A DNA stretch of 20,000 bases, taken from positions 7,675,618 through 7,695,617 of the forward strand of contig CAUJGJ010000444.1 of the NCBI GenBank assembly GCA_963170055.1, in the 5' to 3' direction. The notes under the pieces were generated by a model that saw nothing but the letters and a program-made list of their open reading frames with translations, did no database searches and was not told the DNA's origin. Of the stretch, positions 1 through 8,285 are shown one piece after another (the first letter of the stretch is position 1; each line of letters opens with the position of its first letter). The translations under genes and the position numbers were made by a program. The stretch comes from Halisarca cf. caerulea (taxonomy: Eukaryota > Porifera > Demospongiae > Chondrillida > Halisarcidae).

Positions 1-378
1 GAATGTTTTACTTTAGAATAGAATAGCCTATCTTCATTTTCCTCCTCAATGGGTTGGAATTGAACCAGTTGAGAGAAAATAGCATGTCATTTCGGAACGT
101 CTTGTTTTCGGGGATATTAAAATACTGATTATTAATGCGCTTTAGCCAATCTTCTTCCCAGAACGAATACAATTGAACGAATTATATCGGGATGAACGTT
201 CGCAAGTGCACAGAAAATGCAAAATGATTGCTGCAGCAAAAACAAACTCAATGCGTACGTATTATAGCCTGATGATATATCATGCACATGTCACATGACT
301 TGAAGCCATTGAATAACATTTTTGTTCGGATTCCAACTAATTAGCACGCAGGGCAGATTCGGACATGTTCCACATGCG
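1..378. mobile_element. Right end of a TIR element shared with the 1.1-kb family (partial, cut by window)
   Basis: The 18 bases at 361-378 (GGACATGTTCCACATGCG) match the right terminus of the two 1.1-kb elements at 9806-10948 and 16591-17752 with one difference. As in the 9806 copy, a TG-rich tract starts directly after it. The preceding 360 bases do not visibly match the interior of the other copies, so this is either another subfamily sharing the termini or a diverged copy. No open reading frame of interest is present and the left end lies outside the window. Confidence 0.5.
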
Positions 379-868
379 TGTGTGTGCATGTGTCCGTGTG
401 TGTGTGTATGCAAGTGTGTGCGTGTGTGTGTGGGTGTGCATGTATGTCTGTTTGTGTGCTTTTGTGTGTGTACCATAAATGTGTGTGGTAGGTGTGTATG
501 TGAGTGCCTCACCAATTGTTTTTCCGTTCTTCAAATCCAGACCAGGAGACAAATGGACATGTATGCATAATTGTAACCTTATTTATTTTTCTTTTATAAC
601 AAATAATACATAATATAAATAATATAATTAGTTGCAACCATAGTTATTTTCATCATATAAATGTTTGACGTCTGATTGTGACTTGTATAAGGTAAGAGAA
701 CAAGGACTATATGTATTAACTATTAACAAGCACATCATGCACACACACACACACAGTACATACATTACACATATATCACATAGGCACACACACACACACA
801 CACACACATGAACACACACACACACACACACACACATGCACATGCACGCACACACACACACACACATA
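379..868. repeat. Tandem unit copy 1: TG tract, gamma, alpha-1, CA tract
   Basis: An irregular TG-rich tract (379-470) is followed by block gamma (about 472-540, containing AATGTGTGTGGTAGGTG and CAAATCCAG), block alpha (541-740, starting ACCAGGAGACAAATGGAC) and a CA tract (738-868). The same order recurs at 1745-2034, 8966-8614 partners and 9244-9550. The CA tract is interrupted at 869 by a TIR element. Long translations here are threonine-histidine or cysteine-valine strings produced by the microsatellite and are not genes. Confidence 0.85.
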
Positions 869-1408
869 CAGTGCACAAAATAACGGTCGGTCATCGGTCA
901 TTTTCCATTAAAATGCTTGATGGCTGGACTTAAAAAGTGTGTGGACATTTTGTCCGGACACATTCTGTGGTACTCTGTAGTAAGAATAAGACCTTCTGCT
1001 TTCTTATTAGATTTTCAAGTCCCAGGATATATATTTAATCTCTAGTTCTTTTTGAAACTGGATTTCTGGCACTTTGGAGTTTTTCACTCGTAATGAAGCA
1101 CACAATATCAAAATTTAGACCACAACATGCACGCCGCCTCGCTCATCCTCCATTTTATTCCAATGACATCATGATGACGCCTACGCATAAATGCCACTGA
1201 AGCATATCAATCTACATTTTAGCAGGATGGCGATTTAATTGGAGCAGAAACTCAAAGTTTGATCATTTTAGAATTGACTATAAGTATTATATAGGGCTTA
1301 AATTTTTCACAGTAGGCATATAGGTCCGACCAGCAACACAACTGATCAACCAAGTCCATTTTGGTCGACATTTGTCAGAACAAATGTTATTCCTTATTTT
1401 GTGAACTG
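869..1408. mobile_element. Non-autonomous TIR element, 540 bp, inserted in a CA tract
   Basis: The left end reads CAGTGCACAAAATAA at 869 and the right end, reverse-complemented from 1408, reads CAGTTCACAAAATAA. The 15-base TIRs differ at one position. CA microsatellite lies on both sides, so the insertion split one CA tract; the repetitive flank hides the exact target duplication. The interior has no coding capacity. The CAGTG-type terminus would fit hAT-like elements, but the superfamily is not settled without the target duplication or an autonomous partner. Confidence 0.6.
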
Positions 1409-1682
1409 CCCACACACATATACATACACACACACACACAATCACACACATACAAACACACATGCACATATACACGCACCCGCACACATGCAAACGTACA
1501 CAACACACACTCAAACACACCACCAAAGTACACACGTTCACTACACTCAGGCACCTGTATACCTACAACCATTCACACATGTAAGCACATACCCACAACA
1601 ATTACACTTTACATTTGTGCATATATGTTTGTGTGTAGGTGCATGTGTGCATTTCTGAGTGTGTAAGCATACATGTGTGTGA

Positions 1683-1744
<62 letters not shown>
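1409..1744. repeat. Tandem unit copy 1 continued: CA tract, beta-1, TG tract
   Basis: CA tract to about 1516, then block beta (1517-1672, beginning CACACCACCAAAGTACAC and including GCACCTGTATACC), then an almost pure (TG)n run at 1683-1744. The CA and TG tracts lie in opposite orientation around beta, so the segment can fold as a long hairpin with beta as the loop. Confidence 0.8.
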
Positions 1745-1747
<3 letters not shown>

Positions 1748-1992
1748 ATAAATGTGTGTGGTAGGTGTTTTTCAAATCTAGTAAATTAGATGTAGAGACA
1801 AATGGACATGTATGCATAATTGTAACCTTATTTATTTTGTTATTTATCACAAAGAATACATACATAATGTACATAATGTAATTAGTTGTAACCATAGTTA
1901 TTTTCTTCATATAAGTATTCAACGTCTGATAGTGGCTTGTATAAGGTAAGAGGACAAGGACTATATATAATAACTACTAACAAGCACATCAT

Positions 1993-2037
<45 letters not shown>

Positions 2038-2111
2038 TGTAAGTACATACATTACACATGAACCACCTAGGCACACAAATACATAGAAGTTGTTAGACAT
2101 GTTAGTTGTAT
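1745..2111. repeat. Tandem unit copy 2: gamma, alpha-2, CA tract, delta
   Basis: Gamma (1745-1785) carries the conserved AATGTGTGTGGTAGGTG. Alpha-2 (about 1792-1992) matches alpha-1 closely and includes GGACATGTATGCATAATTG and GTATAAGGTAAGAG. A pure CA tract covers 1993-2034. A short block (delta, GTAAGTACATACATTACACATG) follows, as it does near 8475. On the minus strand alpha-2 can encode SDVEYLYEENNYGYN near 1882-1930; see the findings. Confidence 0.8.
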
Positions 2112-2399
2112 ATTATTCGAACTGTAGGATTATTGTTGAACATGTCTAGAACAGTACTCAAATAATTATTGTCACAAGATAATCATCCATGCAACGTTTC
2201 ACCCATCACGTGCTTCTTCAGGCACATGCAATACAAAAATCAACATCCATGCTGTTGTCCATGATGTTTAATTTTAGTATTGCATGTGCCTTAAGAAGCC
2301 CGTGATGGGTGAAACGTTGCACGAATGATTACTTCGTGACAAGAATTGTTTGAGTACCGTTCTAGATGTGTTCAACAATAGTCCTACAACTCGAATTAT
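2112..2399. mobile_element. Foldback MITE with about 117-bp arms and ATTAT flanks
   Basis: The element at 2117-2394 consists almost wholly of two inverted arms (2117-2233 and 2277-2394) separated by a 43-base spacer. Arm identity is high; for example TGCAACGTTTCACCCATCACG on the left pairs with CGTGATGGGTGAAACGTTGCA on the right. A direct ATTAT stands on both sides (2112-2116, 2395-2399) and is a candidate 5-bp target duplication. It interrupts the tandem unit between delta and the next CA tract. It has no coding capacity. Confidence 0.85.
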
Positions 2400-2406
2400 G
2401 CACCTA

Positions 2407-2473
<67 letters not shown>

Positions 2474-2527
2474 ACACATACACACAACACATACATACGT
2501 ACTCACACACATGCAAATGCACACACA

Positions 2528-2572
<45 letters not shown>

Positions 2573-2732
2573 CACCAAAGTACAAACATGCACTACACTC
2601 ATGTACCTGTATATGCACAAATATTCACACACACAGCACATACACACATAACAAATTACACTTTACAGGTGTGTATTTAGGTTTGTATGTTGTTGTATGT
2701 GTGCATTTCTGAGTGTGTAAGTATATATATTT

Positions 2733-2798
<66 letters not shown>

Positions 2799-2847
2799 AT
2801 GTGTGCGTGCATGCTTACTTATTCCTGTGACTGTTGTTGCTAGTGGT

Positions 2848-2899
<52 letters not shown>

Positions 2900-2977
2900 C
2901 TTTACATGAGTTTGCACATGTGTGTGTATGTGCGGGTATGTGTGCATGTGTGTTTCTACATGCGTACATTTGTACAT

Positions 2978-3013
<36 letters not shown>

Positions 3014-3108
3014 TATGTGTATGCTTGTACATTCATGTTTGTGTATACATGTGTGTGCATGTGTGTGTGGTAGGTGTGTATGTGTGTAACTCATCAATTG
3101 TTAGGGTT
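2400..3108. repeat. Tandem unit copy 2 continued: CA tract, beta-2, three TG tracts, gamma
   Basis: CA tracts run from 2408 to 2572 with short interruptions. Block beta-2 (2565-2720) matches beta-1. TG runs lie at about 2732-2796, 2845-2897 and 2981-3011. Between the last two lies a spacer with GTGTGCATGTGTGTTTCTAC that recurs in the TG arrays near 11,830, 11,890 and 12,035. Gamma follows (GTGTGGTAGGTGTGTATG, 3066-3083), ending in CTCATCAATTG where the X complex begins. Confidence 0.8.
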
Positions 3109-3439
3109 CAGCAGCCTCTATATATTGTTTTCATTTGGACTTCTAGTGTAATGCTCATCCGATACTTATATATATATATATAATATGGATTTGAAGAAAA
3201 ATCTTATAATGAAGAATTTATATAATAGTAATGGAGAAGTATGAATTTATACAGGGATGAGTTACAGCAATTATTTTCAAAACTATCGTCCAGTTACAAC
3301 AAACAATATGTTCAATGAATGTTCAGCTGTGCACTTACACTCCAATGCTTTGCAAGTGATTCGAGTACATGGGACGTCAGCCCCCACGAGTCTTTAACTC
3401 AAATTACTTGTTTTTCTGTATCTTCTACAGAAGATACAG
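3109..3439. repeat. X element copy 1
   Basis: X has a left part (TATATTGTTTTC, GGACTTC, CTTGTCC or similar; here 3118-3165), a central (TA)n tract (3168-3180) and a right part (TAATATGGATTTGAAG through AATTACTTGTTTTTCTG; 3181-3418). In this copy no transposon sits in the TA tract, so it shows the undisturbed arrangement. It ends in a perfect inverted repeat, 3416-3426 with 3429-3439, at the junction to copy 2. Two further copies lie at 3454-5790 and 5809-8285, each with an insertion at the TA tract. Confidence 0.75.
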
Positions 3440-3453
3440 AAACATCTATTTTT

Positions 3454-3525
3454 CTATATTGTTTTCTTTTGGACTTCCGGTGTGTAACGCTTGTCCGATA
3501 TATATATATATATATATATGTAATA
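3454..3525. repeat. X element copy 2, left part and TA tract
   Basis: The segment CTATATTGTTTTCTTTTGG at 3454-3472 and the following bases match the left part of X copy 3 (5816 onward) almost exactly. The (TA)n tract at 3497-3519 is broken by inserted DNA; the matching right part of X resumes at 5553, about 2.03 kb later. Confidence 0.75.
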
Positions 3526-3640
3526 ATTATAGCGCGACTAGAAGTGCATTGCATCATATATTGTACGAGACCCGAGGGCGCGTAGCGCCCGAGGGCGAGT
3601 ATAATATTATGATGCAATGCACTTCTAGTCGCGCTATAAT
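3526..3640. mobile_element. 115-bp foldback with GC-rich tip
   Basis: Arms 3526-3558 and 3608-3640 are perfectly complementary over 33 bases. Imperfect pairing continues inward and ends in the tip GGGCGCGTAGCGCCC (3578-3592). The whole segment can form one long hairpin. It lies between the TA tract of X copy 2 and the promoter region of the recombinase gene, and may be an independent MITE or the left end of that element. Confidence 0.8.
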
Positions 3641-3660
3641 TGGCTTATTGCAAATACAAA

Positions 3661-3712
3661 CGATAGAACGATCCAGAAGAGATATAAAAAAGCTTCACTT
3701 AACGTTCTATCG
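3661..3712. repeat. Short inverted repeat upstream of the recombinase gene
   Basis: CGATAGAACG (3661-3670) and CGTTCTATCG (3703-3712) are perfect inverted copies 32 bases apart. They lie upstream of the TATA-like box of the Crypton-type gene and could be a terminal or regulatory site of that element; no function is established. Confidence 0.5.
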
Positions 3713-3865
3713 CCAATAACAATATATCATTGGCTATTTGTCCGTTTAAAACATGGAACAATCGAGAAATTTCGTTCCCTTATCGCGACGCGTGTATGGG
3801 ACTACCCTTAAACAATTTTTAATTGGCTCTCTCTCGTTCAAGCTCCGAAACAATCGATTCAAAAG

Positions 3866-3873
3866 TATATAAA
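3866..3873 (+). promoter_or_regulatory. TATA-like box of the recombinase gene
   Basis: TATATAAA lies in AAAAGTATATAAATCTCG. Initiation 25-35 bases downstream would fall near 3895-3908 (ACACTTCAACT). The first ATG after that, at 3944, is out of frame and overlaps the gene; the coding ATG at 3988 has A at -3 and G at +4, a good context. Confidence 0.45.
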
Positions 3874-3987
3874 TCTCGTAACCTATTGGTCGTCGATACA
3901 CTTCAACTAGAACTTTAGCCTCTTAACTCGCTAGACGGTTACGATGAAAACAATAACTAGCCAAAGGGTTGCTTCAGCGAGAAGAGA

Positions 3988-5319
3988 ATGGCGAAAAGAG
4001 ACGGTACTTCTTGGACGCTTCCTAAGAGTAAAACGCCAAATATTGAGCGCTTTGATTTCAGCCAGAGTGACGATGACTTTGAGGAGTTATCTAAGGGATA
4101 CTGTCCCAAGAATACGATTATATCTACGAAGTGGTCATTAAAAAACTTCAGCGACTGGATTGACTCAAGATGTAAGGCAGACAAAGGATTCTCCACAACC
4201 ACGGACATCTTACTAACTGACAACAAAGAAGAATTGTGCGACTGCCTTTGTAAATTTGCAGTGGAGACTAGAAAAGAATGCGGACAGCAATATCCACCCA
4301 GAACCGTTCAGCTCCTGTTAATGGGTTTACAAAGGTACATACGCCAGAATAAAATAGGATTTTCCATTAATTTTATGGTGGATGCAGAATTCCAAAAAGC
4401 TACGGAATGTCTGTGATGCCTACTATAGAAAACTCCACACCAAAGGACTCGGTGCAAGTGTAAACACAACAAAACTACTTTCCCGTCATGATGAAGATCA
4501 ACTGTGGGAGACAGGAGTTCTCAATCCAAGCACACCGGAGGGACTCCTGAATTGTGTTTTCTTTTATAATGGAAAGAATTTTTGCTTAAGAGGTGGACAG
4601 GAGCATCGAGACATGAAATTCTCACAATTGAAACGAGAAGTGGTTACTGTAGACAACTCTCCCAAGGTTTGCTATGTGTACACGGAATATGGTTCCAAGA
4701 ACAGAAGTGGTGGATTGAAGCAACTTAACATGGGCAATAAAGTTGTTCGTCAATTTGAGAGTTCGGGAGACCGTTGCCACGTATCATTCCTGGATACCTA
4801 CTTTATGAAGGTACCACAAGAAGCACTAGACAAAGACAACTTTTATTGCGCCCACTAGCTAAGACTCCGGAAGACCACCTGGCTCCATGGTTCTCAAAAA
4901 TTCCATTAGGGAGAAATACACTGGCCACCATGATGAAGAGCATGAGCAAGAAGGCAAACCTGGCTGAAAGTTTCAGCAATCACAGCTTGAGAGCCTATGG
5001 AGCTACAGAAATGTTCAACCATGGTGTAGAAGAGAAAATCATTCAGCAAAGGACTGGACACCGTTCAATGGAAGGCTTGCGGAAATATGAACAGACATCT
5101 CTTCAGCAACACTTGTGTGTTTCAACAATCCTACAAGAAGGCACCACTCCTCCGAGTCAACCATCTACATCAACCCGTAGTGATTTACCAACATTGAATG
5201 GTTGCACCTTCACTGGCTGTACCATCAATATTCTCCATCCTCAGCCAACAGCTGATCGTGAGTTTGATGCAGCAAAGGAGCTACAAGGAGTTGATGTCCA
5301 GGACTTCATGAACTACTAA
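3988..5319 (+). pseudogene. Crypton-type tyrosine recombinase (DUF3504/ZMYM2-like), broken by two frameshifts
   Basis: Three overlapping frames (3988-4416, 4382-4858, 4774-5319) read as one protein of about 443 residues. The N-terminal part has NTIISTKWSLKNFSDWI and YPPRTVQLLLMGLQRYIRQN, typical of the SAM-like half of DUF3504 recombinases. The catalytic half has the first arginine in CLRGGQEHRDM, then HSLR, then GHRS, and the tyrosine in LRKYEQTS, which is the expected R-HxxR-H-Y set. In established families such proteins are Crypton transposases or genes derived from them, which cut and rejoin DNA through the tyrosine. One extra A in the run at about 4395-4399 and one missing T near 4840 break the frame, so this copy is probably dead unless the assembly is wrong. 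The start at 3988 fits the family and has good context. It sits inside X copy 2. Confidence 0.8.
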
Positions 5320-5423
5320 TCACTTAGTGTATAAGTCTTCAAAACATGCTTAATTATTAATATAACTGTTATGGTGTACTGATGTAATGTATCATGATAG
5401 GTTTCTGATTGCTAATCAGTTTT

Positions 5424-5443
5424 AATAAATAAATATGAATAAA
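5424..5443 (+). terminator. Polyadenylation signals of the recombinase gene
   Basis: Two AATAAA hexamers (5424-5429 and 5438-5443) lie about 105-125 bases after the stop codon at 5317-5319, as expected for a short 3' UTR. The palindrome GCCCATGGGC follows at once, and an imperfect palindrome CTTTGCATTGCAAAG lies near 5470. Confidence 0.5.
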
Positions 5444-5552
5444 AGCCCATGGGCACTTGAATGATACTTTGCATTGCAAAGAGTGCAATATCTTATATAT
5501 TGCATTGGTGGTCTCTTTGATGTTTAACCCCAAAATGCAATAAATATATATA

Positions 5553-5805
5553 TAATATGGATTTGAAGAAAAGTCTTATAATAGAGAATTTATATAATAG
5601 TAATAGAGAAGTATGAATTTATACAGGGATGAGTTACAGCAATTATTTTCAAAACTAGCGTCCAGTTACAACAAACAATATGTTCAATGAATGTTCAGCT
5701 GTGCACTTACACTCCAATGCTTTGCAAGTGATTCGAGTGCATGGAGCGGCAGTCCCCACGAGTTCTTAACTCAAATTACTTGTTTTTCTGTTTTTAGGGG
5801 CTGCC
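5553..5805. repeat. X element copy 2, right part, with terminal GGGGCTGCC
   Basis: TAATATGGATTTGAAG through CTTGTTTTTCTG matches X copies 1 and 3 along about 240 bases. The copy ends TTTTTAGGGGCTGCC (5791-5805). After ACA, the next copy starts GGCAGCCCCTATATTG (5809). This suggests that X has TIRs of about 10 bases, AGGGGCTGCC and its complement, with head-to-tail copies separated by 3 bases. Confidence 0.75.
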
Positions 5806-5808
5806 ACA

Positions 5809-5856
5809 GGCAGCCCCTATATTGTTTTCTTTTGGACTTCCGGTGTGTAACGCTTG

Positions 5857-5901
<45 letters not shown>
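5809..5901. repeat. X element copy 3, left part and expanded TA tract
   Basis: GGCAGCCCCTATATTG and the following GGACTTCCGGTGTGTAACGC lead into a (TA)n tract of about 40 bases (5861-5901). The Tigger element begins inside this tract. The right part of this X copy resumes at 8015. Confidence 0.75.
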
Positions 5902-5904
<3 letters not shown>

Positions 5905-6130
5905 TCTAACCCGCTTAATATACCGCCGGATATTAGGCCAAACCGTTTAATATGCCGCTAATTTTTGGAACGAATTCCAATGTATGGGCCAAGTATACAC
6001 ATAATATGCCAACCGCCATATCCGCCATCCGCCATGATAATTTATGCACCGATTGCGTTTTTACACGTGTCAGGTAACACTTTATCCGCCATAGTCTCCG
6101 CCAGCTGTTTTGTTGGAATACTTTTCAGGT

Positions 6131-7675
6131 ATGGCAGCTTGCAAACGAAGACGGACCGACTTGAATCTTGCACAGAAGAAAGAAGTATGTGCTTATAAGG
6201 AAACAAATCCGAAGGCTACACAGGATTCGATTGCTAGCCTATTTTCCCGCAAGTGGGACCTGAATATCGCAAGAAGAACAGTCGGGAACATCCTAGAGAG
6301 AAAGGCGGACTGGGATTCAATTGATGCTAACAAGCTAAAAGCGAAGAGGGCCAGGAAACCAAAATTCGCTGTTCTCGAAGAGGCGCTAGCAATGTGGTTT
6401 TCTACGATGCAGGCGAAGAAAGCGGTCGTCACAGATGCTGTTTTGATCGAAAAGGGGAAACAGTTTGCGGAGAGATTGCACTGCGAGGACTTCATGCCAT
6501 CAGGGGGATGGATGAGTAGGTTTAAGTCACGCCATGGGATTTCGATGAGAAATCTCCATGGTGAGGCAGCATCAGTGGATGTCAGCGTTGTCGCCACCGC
6601 GCGTACATCATTAAAGGAAACCTTAGCCCAATACCAACCTGAAGACATCTATAACATCGACAAAACGGGACTTTTTTACAGAATGCCTCCAAGTAAGTCT
6701 CTAACCCAGGGCCCTCAGCATGGAACTAAACAGTTTAAGGATCGGATCACCATTGCTCTGTGTGTGAATGCTGATGGCACAGATTACTTGAAACCTCTGG
6801 TGATAGGAAAGAGTGCCAATCCAAGATGTTTTAAGGATTTTAATAAGGATGCCTACGTGCAGTATTTCAACAGCCAAAAAGCATGGATGACAGGTTACCT
6901 CTTTGGTGAGTGGCTGCATCACTTTGACCGGCATATCAAACAAAAGAAGAATCGACCTGTTTTGTTGCTCTTGGACAACGTTGCTAGCCACTTCCCAGAC
7001 GTTCAGTTGGAATGTGTGAAACTCTGCCATCTTCCCCCAAATACAACTAGCCACCTACAGCCCCTTGACGCAGGCATCATTCGTGCTTTCAAGGCACATT
7101 ATCGCAGCCGGCAGGTGAAGCGATATATTGACCTCATTGAGAAGGATCAGAAGCCAGATCTGAACTTAAAGGAGGCCATTCGTCTCTTGGCAGCTGCATG
7201 GAGATCAGTGACACCCTCCACCATCAGCAACTGCTGGATTCACACTGGGATCCTACCTACAACATCTCCAGAATTAGGTGATCAATGTGAAGACCCGGTT
7301 GAAGAGCTCTCAGCTGTGCTGGATAGCCCACAACTGAGGAGTGCTGGTTGCTTGTCAGCAGATTCTTATTTAGAACAAGATCAGACTGTGGATACCGGAG
7401 AGATGCCTAGGGAGGATGACATCCTGTCACTGGTCAGTTCACAGCCAGGAGACACTTATGACAGTGATTCAGGTGATGAACCTGAAGTGGTCCCCCAACC
7501 TGCTCCATCATCTCGCCAGGCAGTGGAAGCAGTAAGACTGCTGCAGGACTTCTTTGACAGTAAGGATAGTGAAGAAGGCAGTTCTGCTTTGATTGGCGTA
7601 GACAAACTGGTACAGCAGTTATCTGAGCAGAGTCAAGTACAGTCTTCTATATTTGATTTCTTCAAGCGCACTTGA
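6131..7675 (+). CDS. Tigger/pogo family transposase, intact, 514 aa
   Basis: This DDE-type transposase should bind the element ends in the nucleus and move the element by cut-and-paste at TA sites. Residues about 5-60 form the first CENP-B-like helix-turn-helix (LNLAQKKEVCAYKE, ARRTVGNILE). Residues about 75-140 form the second (GGWMSRFKSRHGIS). The catalytic domain shows acidic residues in YNIDKTGLFYRM (D177), LLLLDNVASH (D282) and HLQPLDAGIIRAFK (D313), the DDD set of pogo/Tigger. An acidic tail follows, and the last residues include QSSIFDFF, a match to the PCNA-interacting PIP box (Qxx[I/L/M]xxFF), which has been reported for Drosophila pogo. The frame is open upstream to a TTG at 6110, but the first ATG is 6131, with G at -3 and +4. 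There are no stops or frameshifts, so the copy may be young or still active. Confidence 0.92.
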   Translation: MAACKRRRTDLNLAQKKEVCAYKETNPKATQDSIASLFSRKWDLNIARRTVGNILERKADWDSIDANKLKAKRARKPKFAVLEEALAMWFSTMQAKKAVVTDAVLIEKGKQFAERLHCEDFMPSGGWMSRFKSRHGISMRNLHGEAASVDVSVVATARTSLKETLAQYQPEDIYNIDKTGLFYRMPPSKSLTQGPQHGTKQFKDRITIALCVNADGTDYLKPLVIGKSANPRCFKDFNKDAYVQYFNSQKAWMTGYLFGEWLHHFDRHIKQKKNRPVLLLLDNVASHFPDVQLECVKLCHLPPNTTSHLQPLDAGIIRAFKAHYRSRQVKRYIDLIEKDQKPDLNLKEAIRLLAAAWRSVTPSTISNCWIHTGILPTTSPELGDQCEDPVEELSAVLDSPQLRSAGCLSADSYLEQDQTVDTGEMPREDDILSLVSSQPGDTYDSDSGDEPEVVPQPAPSSRQAVEAVRLLQDFFDSKDSEEGSSALIGVDKLVQQLSEQSQVQSSIFDFFKRT

Positions 7676-8008
7676 CTATAGTCTATTTTTCATGATCCTA
7701 AGCATGTTCCTTATCATATTGTGCATGTCAGAGGTGTTCATTCTATTATATGTACTAACTATATTCTATGCACATAATATGTATGTAAACTTACACTGAT
7801 TTCCATTAATAATTAATGCTGATCATGTACTACAATATTGTATATTACAGTGCACTTGTATATATACGTACATACTAAGTAATTTGTATAAATGCATGCA
7901 GCATTGCTATATTCTGTTGGAGAACGAGCCAAATTTTTAATAGGCCAAAACGGTTATTAGGCCAAATTTTCTGAAAACCAATAGTGGCCTAATAAGTGGG
8001 TTAGACTG
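7676..8008 (+). other. 3' UTR and right end of the Tigger element
   Basis: AT-rich non-coding sequence between the transposase stop and the right TIR. No canonical AATAAA was seen before 7930; the closest is AATAATTAA near 7808. The last 90 bases carry repeated GGCCAAA/GGCCTAATA motifs related to the left sub-terminal repeats. Confidence 0.6.
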
Positions 8009-8014
8009 TATATA

Positions 8015-8285
8015 TAATATGGATTTGAAGAAAAATCTTATAATAGAGAATTTATATAATAGTAATAGAGAAGTATGAATTTATACAGGAATGAGTTATG
8101 GGAATTGTTTTGAAAACAATTGCCAAATATGGCAATTGTTTTCAAAACAATCATCCAGTTACAATAAACAGTATGTTCAATGAATGTTCAGCTGTGCACT
8201 TACACTCCAATGCTTTGCAAGTGATTCGAGTTCATGGGACGTCAGCCCCCACGAGTTTTTAACTCGAATTACTTGTTCAAGTCCA
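8015..8285. repeat. X element copy 3, right part, with internal 22-bp palindrome
   Basis: This matches the right parts at 3181 and 5553 but carries an extra segment. Positions 8104-8125 and 8130-8151 are perfect inverted copies of 22 bases around a 4-base loop (AATA), where copies 1 and 2 have only one half (CAATTATTTTCAAAAC). After ACTTGTTCAAGTCCAG the tandem unit resumes with alpha-3, so the expected GGGGCTGCC end is absent here. Confidence 0.75.

Larger units (their letters stand above)
5902..8008 (+). mobile_element. Tigger/pogo DNA transposon, complete, 2107 bp
   Basis: The ends are CAGTCTAACCC at 5902 and its inverse at 8008 (GGGTTAGACTG), with TA on each side as target duplication (5900-5901, 8009-8010). 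Both are hallmarks of the Tc1/mariner superfamily, and the CAGT start is usual in Tigger. Sub-terminal copies of a motif like CCGCTTAATATACCGCC (5911-5927) and CCGTTTAATATGCCGCT (5942-5958), with related GGCCTAATA motifs near 7940-7995, are likely transposase-binding repeats. The 5' leader has repeated CCGCCA (6012-6104). One intact transposase gene fills the interior. Confidence 0.9.

Noticed and set aside
1683..2034. Spaced TG/CA tracts as a CRISPR-like array
   Set aside because: Simple microsatellites separated by conserved blocks; no repeat-spacer periodicity and no cas genes.
2350..3183. Long frames encoding Thr-His or Cys-Val strings
   Set aside because: They are six-frame readings of (CA)n/(TG)n tracts, occur on both strands and in all TG regions of the window, and contain no domain.
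3944..4141. 65-codon frame starting at 3944
   Set aside because: It overlaps the recombinase gene in another frame and has no recognisable content; at most an upstream ORF.
6110..6130. Upstream start of the Tigger transposase at 6110
   Set aside because: The codon at 6110 is TTG; in an animal gene the first in-frame ATG at 6131, with good context, is the likely start.
6193..7054. Minus-strand frames of 151 and 117 codons under the transposase
   Set aside because: They are antisense shadows of the intact Tigger gene.
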